Of a stretch of DNA of 64,000 bases, positions 63,878 to 64,000 are shown piece after piece. Source of the stretch: Roseiarcus sp963764955 (GTDB taxonomy: Bacteria; Pseudomonadota; Alphaproteobacteria; Rhizobiales; Beijerinckiaceae); assembly GCA_963764955.1 (NCBI GenBank), contig CAVXVE010000008.1:1-64000 (forward strand). Direction: 5' to 3'. Made by a program: the position numbers and the translations under genes. Numbering within the stretch: the stretch's first letter is position 1; every line of letters begins with the position of its first letter. The notes under the pieces are model-generated. The model saw only the letters and a list, made by a program, of their open reading frames with translations. It was not told the origin of the DNA and did not search any database.

Positions 63878-64000
63878 CTACGCGTCCGCCTCGGCTTGTA
63901 CAAGCGCGTCGGCAGGCGGAAGCAGAAAGAGTTCGCCCCGTTCGAGCGACTCGATCATCTCCGGCTCAAAGCCGTCCGGCGGCAGTCTCAACGCCTCGGC
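63878..64000 (-). CDS. 3' end of an unidentified gene, cut by window edge
   Basis: The minus-strand frame enters from the right edge and reads AEALRLPPDGFEPEMIESLE, then RGELFLLPPADALVQAEADA, ending at TAG 63878-63880. Forty residues with good coding character. No motif identifies the product. Confidence 0.45.
   Translation of the reverse strand, partial: AEALRLPPDGFEPEMIESLERGELFLLPPADALVQAEADA

Overview
The window is high-GC chromosomal DNA from an alphaproteobacterium, most likely of the order Hyphomicrobiales (Rhizobiales). The evidence is an Irr-type iron regulator, a palindromic intergenic repeat of a kind common in that order, many CUT1/CUT2 sugar transporters, and frequent ATGA-type gene overlaps. 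I recognised no rRNA, tRNA or CRISPR array. Genus and species cannot be named from sequence alone.

Layout. (1) 1 to about 6.3 kb: part of an integrative element read on the minus strand, with a tyrosine integrase, AlpA-like excisionase, TOPRIM/DUF927 primase-helicase and several very small genes. Most are frameshifted. Palindromic GTTACGCC repeats and a 21-bp palindrome mark its control regions. (2) 6.4-9 kb: gene remnants (an unidentified C-terminal fragment, a broken CUT2 ATPase and permease, a possible GntR tail, a deleted serine hydrolase). (3) 9-30.7 kb: three complete ribose-type (CUT2) ABC systems with different enzyme partners. The first has a YhfX-like PLP protein, an M20 and an M28/M42-like hydrolase, a PfkB kinase and an amidase. 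The second has a HutC-type GntR regulator, a BtpA/SgcQ TIM barrel and two unrecognised small-domain proteins. The third has a LacI regulator, a glutamine-amidotransferase-like protein and a PfkB kinase. (4) 30.8-37.5 kb: an amide/nitrogen cluster of a polar amino-acid ABC transporter, two acetamidase/formamidase paralogues around an AraC regulator, and a RidA protein. (5) 37.8-42.3 kb: an RND efflux pump. (6) 42.7-54.6 kb: a sugar-acid regulon with NAD-dependent uronate-type dehydrogenase, two enolase-superfamily dehydratases, aldo/keto reductase, FCD-GntR regulator, CUT1 transporter without an ATPase, RraA-like aldolase, MFS anion symporter and CitE-like aldolase. (7) 54.6-64 kb: housekeeping genes, including a luciferase-like monooxygenase with a duplicated 3' end, Irr, GFA protein, DUF3303, DUF1993, RidA, AMP nucleosidase, L,D-transpeptidase, ProC, TetR, LysE and a metallophosphoesterase.

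How the genes work together. Regions 3-6 are a scavenging island. Periplasmic binding proteins and permeases bring in sugars, nucleoside-like compounds, amides and sugar acids. The adjacent kinases, hydrolases, dehydratases and aldolases would feed the products into central metabolism, each set under its own GntR, LacI or AraC regulator.

Data quality. About fifteen conserved genes are each broken by a single-base gain or loss, often in short homopolymers, while the downstream frame stays well conserved. Consensus sequencing error is the simplest explanation for isolated cases inside intact operons. The genes at 1-9 kb also carry larger deletions and are probably truly decayed.
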